Assembly: GCA_963575745.1 (NCBI GenBank)
Contig: CAUYUJ010006369.1
Coordinates: 324,945-388,944 of the forward strand
DNA: 64,000 nt
Reading direction: 5' to 3'
Source of the DNA: Prorocentrum cordatum
Lineage: Eukaryota; Sar; Dinophyceae; Prorocentrales; Prorocentraceae
Both the position numbers and the translations under genes were made by a program. This document shows, in pieces, positions 63,853 to 64,000 of this stretch. The notes below the pieces were generated by a model that worked only from the letters and a program-made list of their open reading frames with translations, did not search any database and was not told the DNA's origin. Position 1 is the first letter of the stretch. The number at the start of each line of letters is the position of its first letter.

Positions 63853-64000
63853 TATGCCTCCGCGTCGGCGTGGCGTTGGGTTCGGGCCGGCTCGGGGCCT
63901 TGCAAGAGCATGGCGGGCGCGCTGTTTTATTTTCTTCGGGACTTCGGCCCGCTTCTGTTTTCATTTCGCGCGGGCGCAGGCCGATGCCATTTTACCTAGT

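Overview
The window looks like nuclear DNA of a dinoflagellate. The clearest evidence is two genomic copies of the dinoflagellate spliced-leader (SL) sequence, CCGTAGCCATTTTGGCTCAAG, which normally exists only at the 5' end of trans-spliced mRNAs. One lies just upstream of an intronless minus-strand gene (35011-35032). The other, in a nested double form, is at the 5' end of a LINE retrotransposon (48016-48051). High G+C, very low gene density, pervasive micro- and minisatellites and decayed retroelements fit this. The species cannot be fixed from the sequence.

Layout. 0-8.5 kb: a relic of a LINE C-terminus (1378-2030) among short dispersed repeats (a TIR-bearing MITE family, palindromic GC-rich elements, foldbacks) and a CTC microsatellite. 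8.55-15.58 kb: an almost complete but frameshifted tyrosine-recombinase retrotransposon with the split direct repeat order A1-ORFs-B1-A2-B2 of PAT-like (DIRS order) elements. Its modules are a small Cys-rich/membrane ORF, a gag-like ORF, RT-RNase H, a tyrosine recombinase, and a methyltransferase-like ORF with PC and ENP motifs. 15.6-33.5 kb: no credible gene; it holds 'CCTCTTGGGG' minisatellites (one organised as three 343-bp higher-order units), TATGTA, GAT, CTC and AGCTAA arrays, more MITE copies (one with another TIR element nested in it), and two large hairpins. 33.6-35.0 kb: the best single gene, an intact 455-aa minus-strand ORF with an SL relic, so probably a retroposed mRNA. 36.1-47.85 kb: a recent direct segmental duplication (about 5 kb per copy, offset about 6.65 kb) carrying a small secreted Cys-rich protein gene, broken in the first copy and intact in the second. 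48.0-52.17 kb: a decayed LINE with ORF1, endonuclease and reverse transcriptase. 40.9-60.2 kb also holds about five copies of a composite repeat built from GTCTCGAGCGAAAC units, 420-bp GGCACGTCCC units and a conserved tail. 56.6-58 kb has two or three weak hypothetical ORFs. 60.5-63.9 kb has four palindromic GC-rich elements and other dispersed repeats.

There is no operon-like organisation. The only supported genes are the 455-aa retrogene and the 202-aa secreted protein; all other coding signal is retrotransposon, mostly broken. The unifying theme is reverse transcription: trans-spliced mRNAs copied back into the genome, twice in the LINE lineage, next to several retroelement and MITE families.
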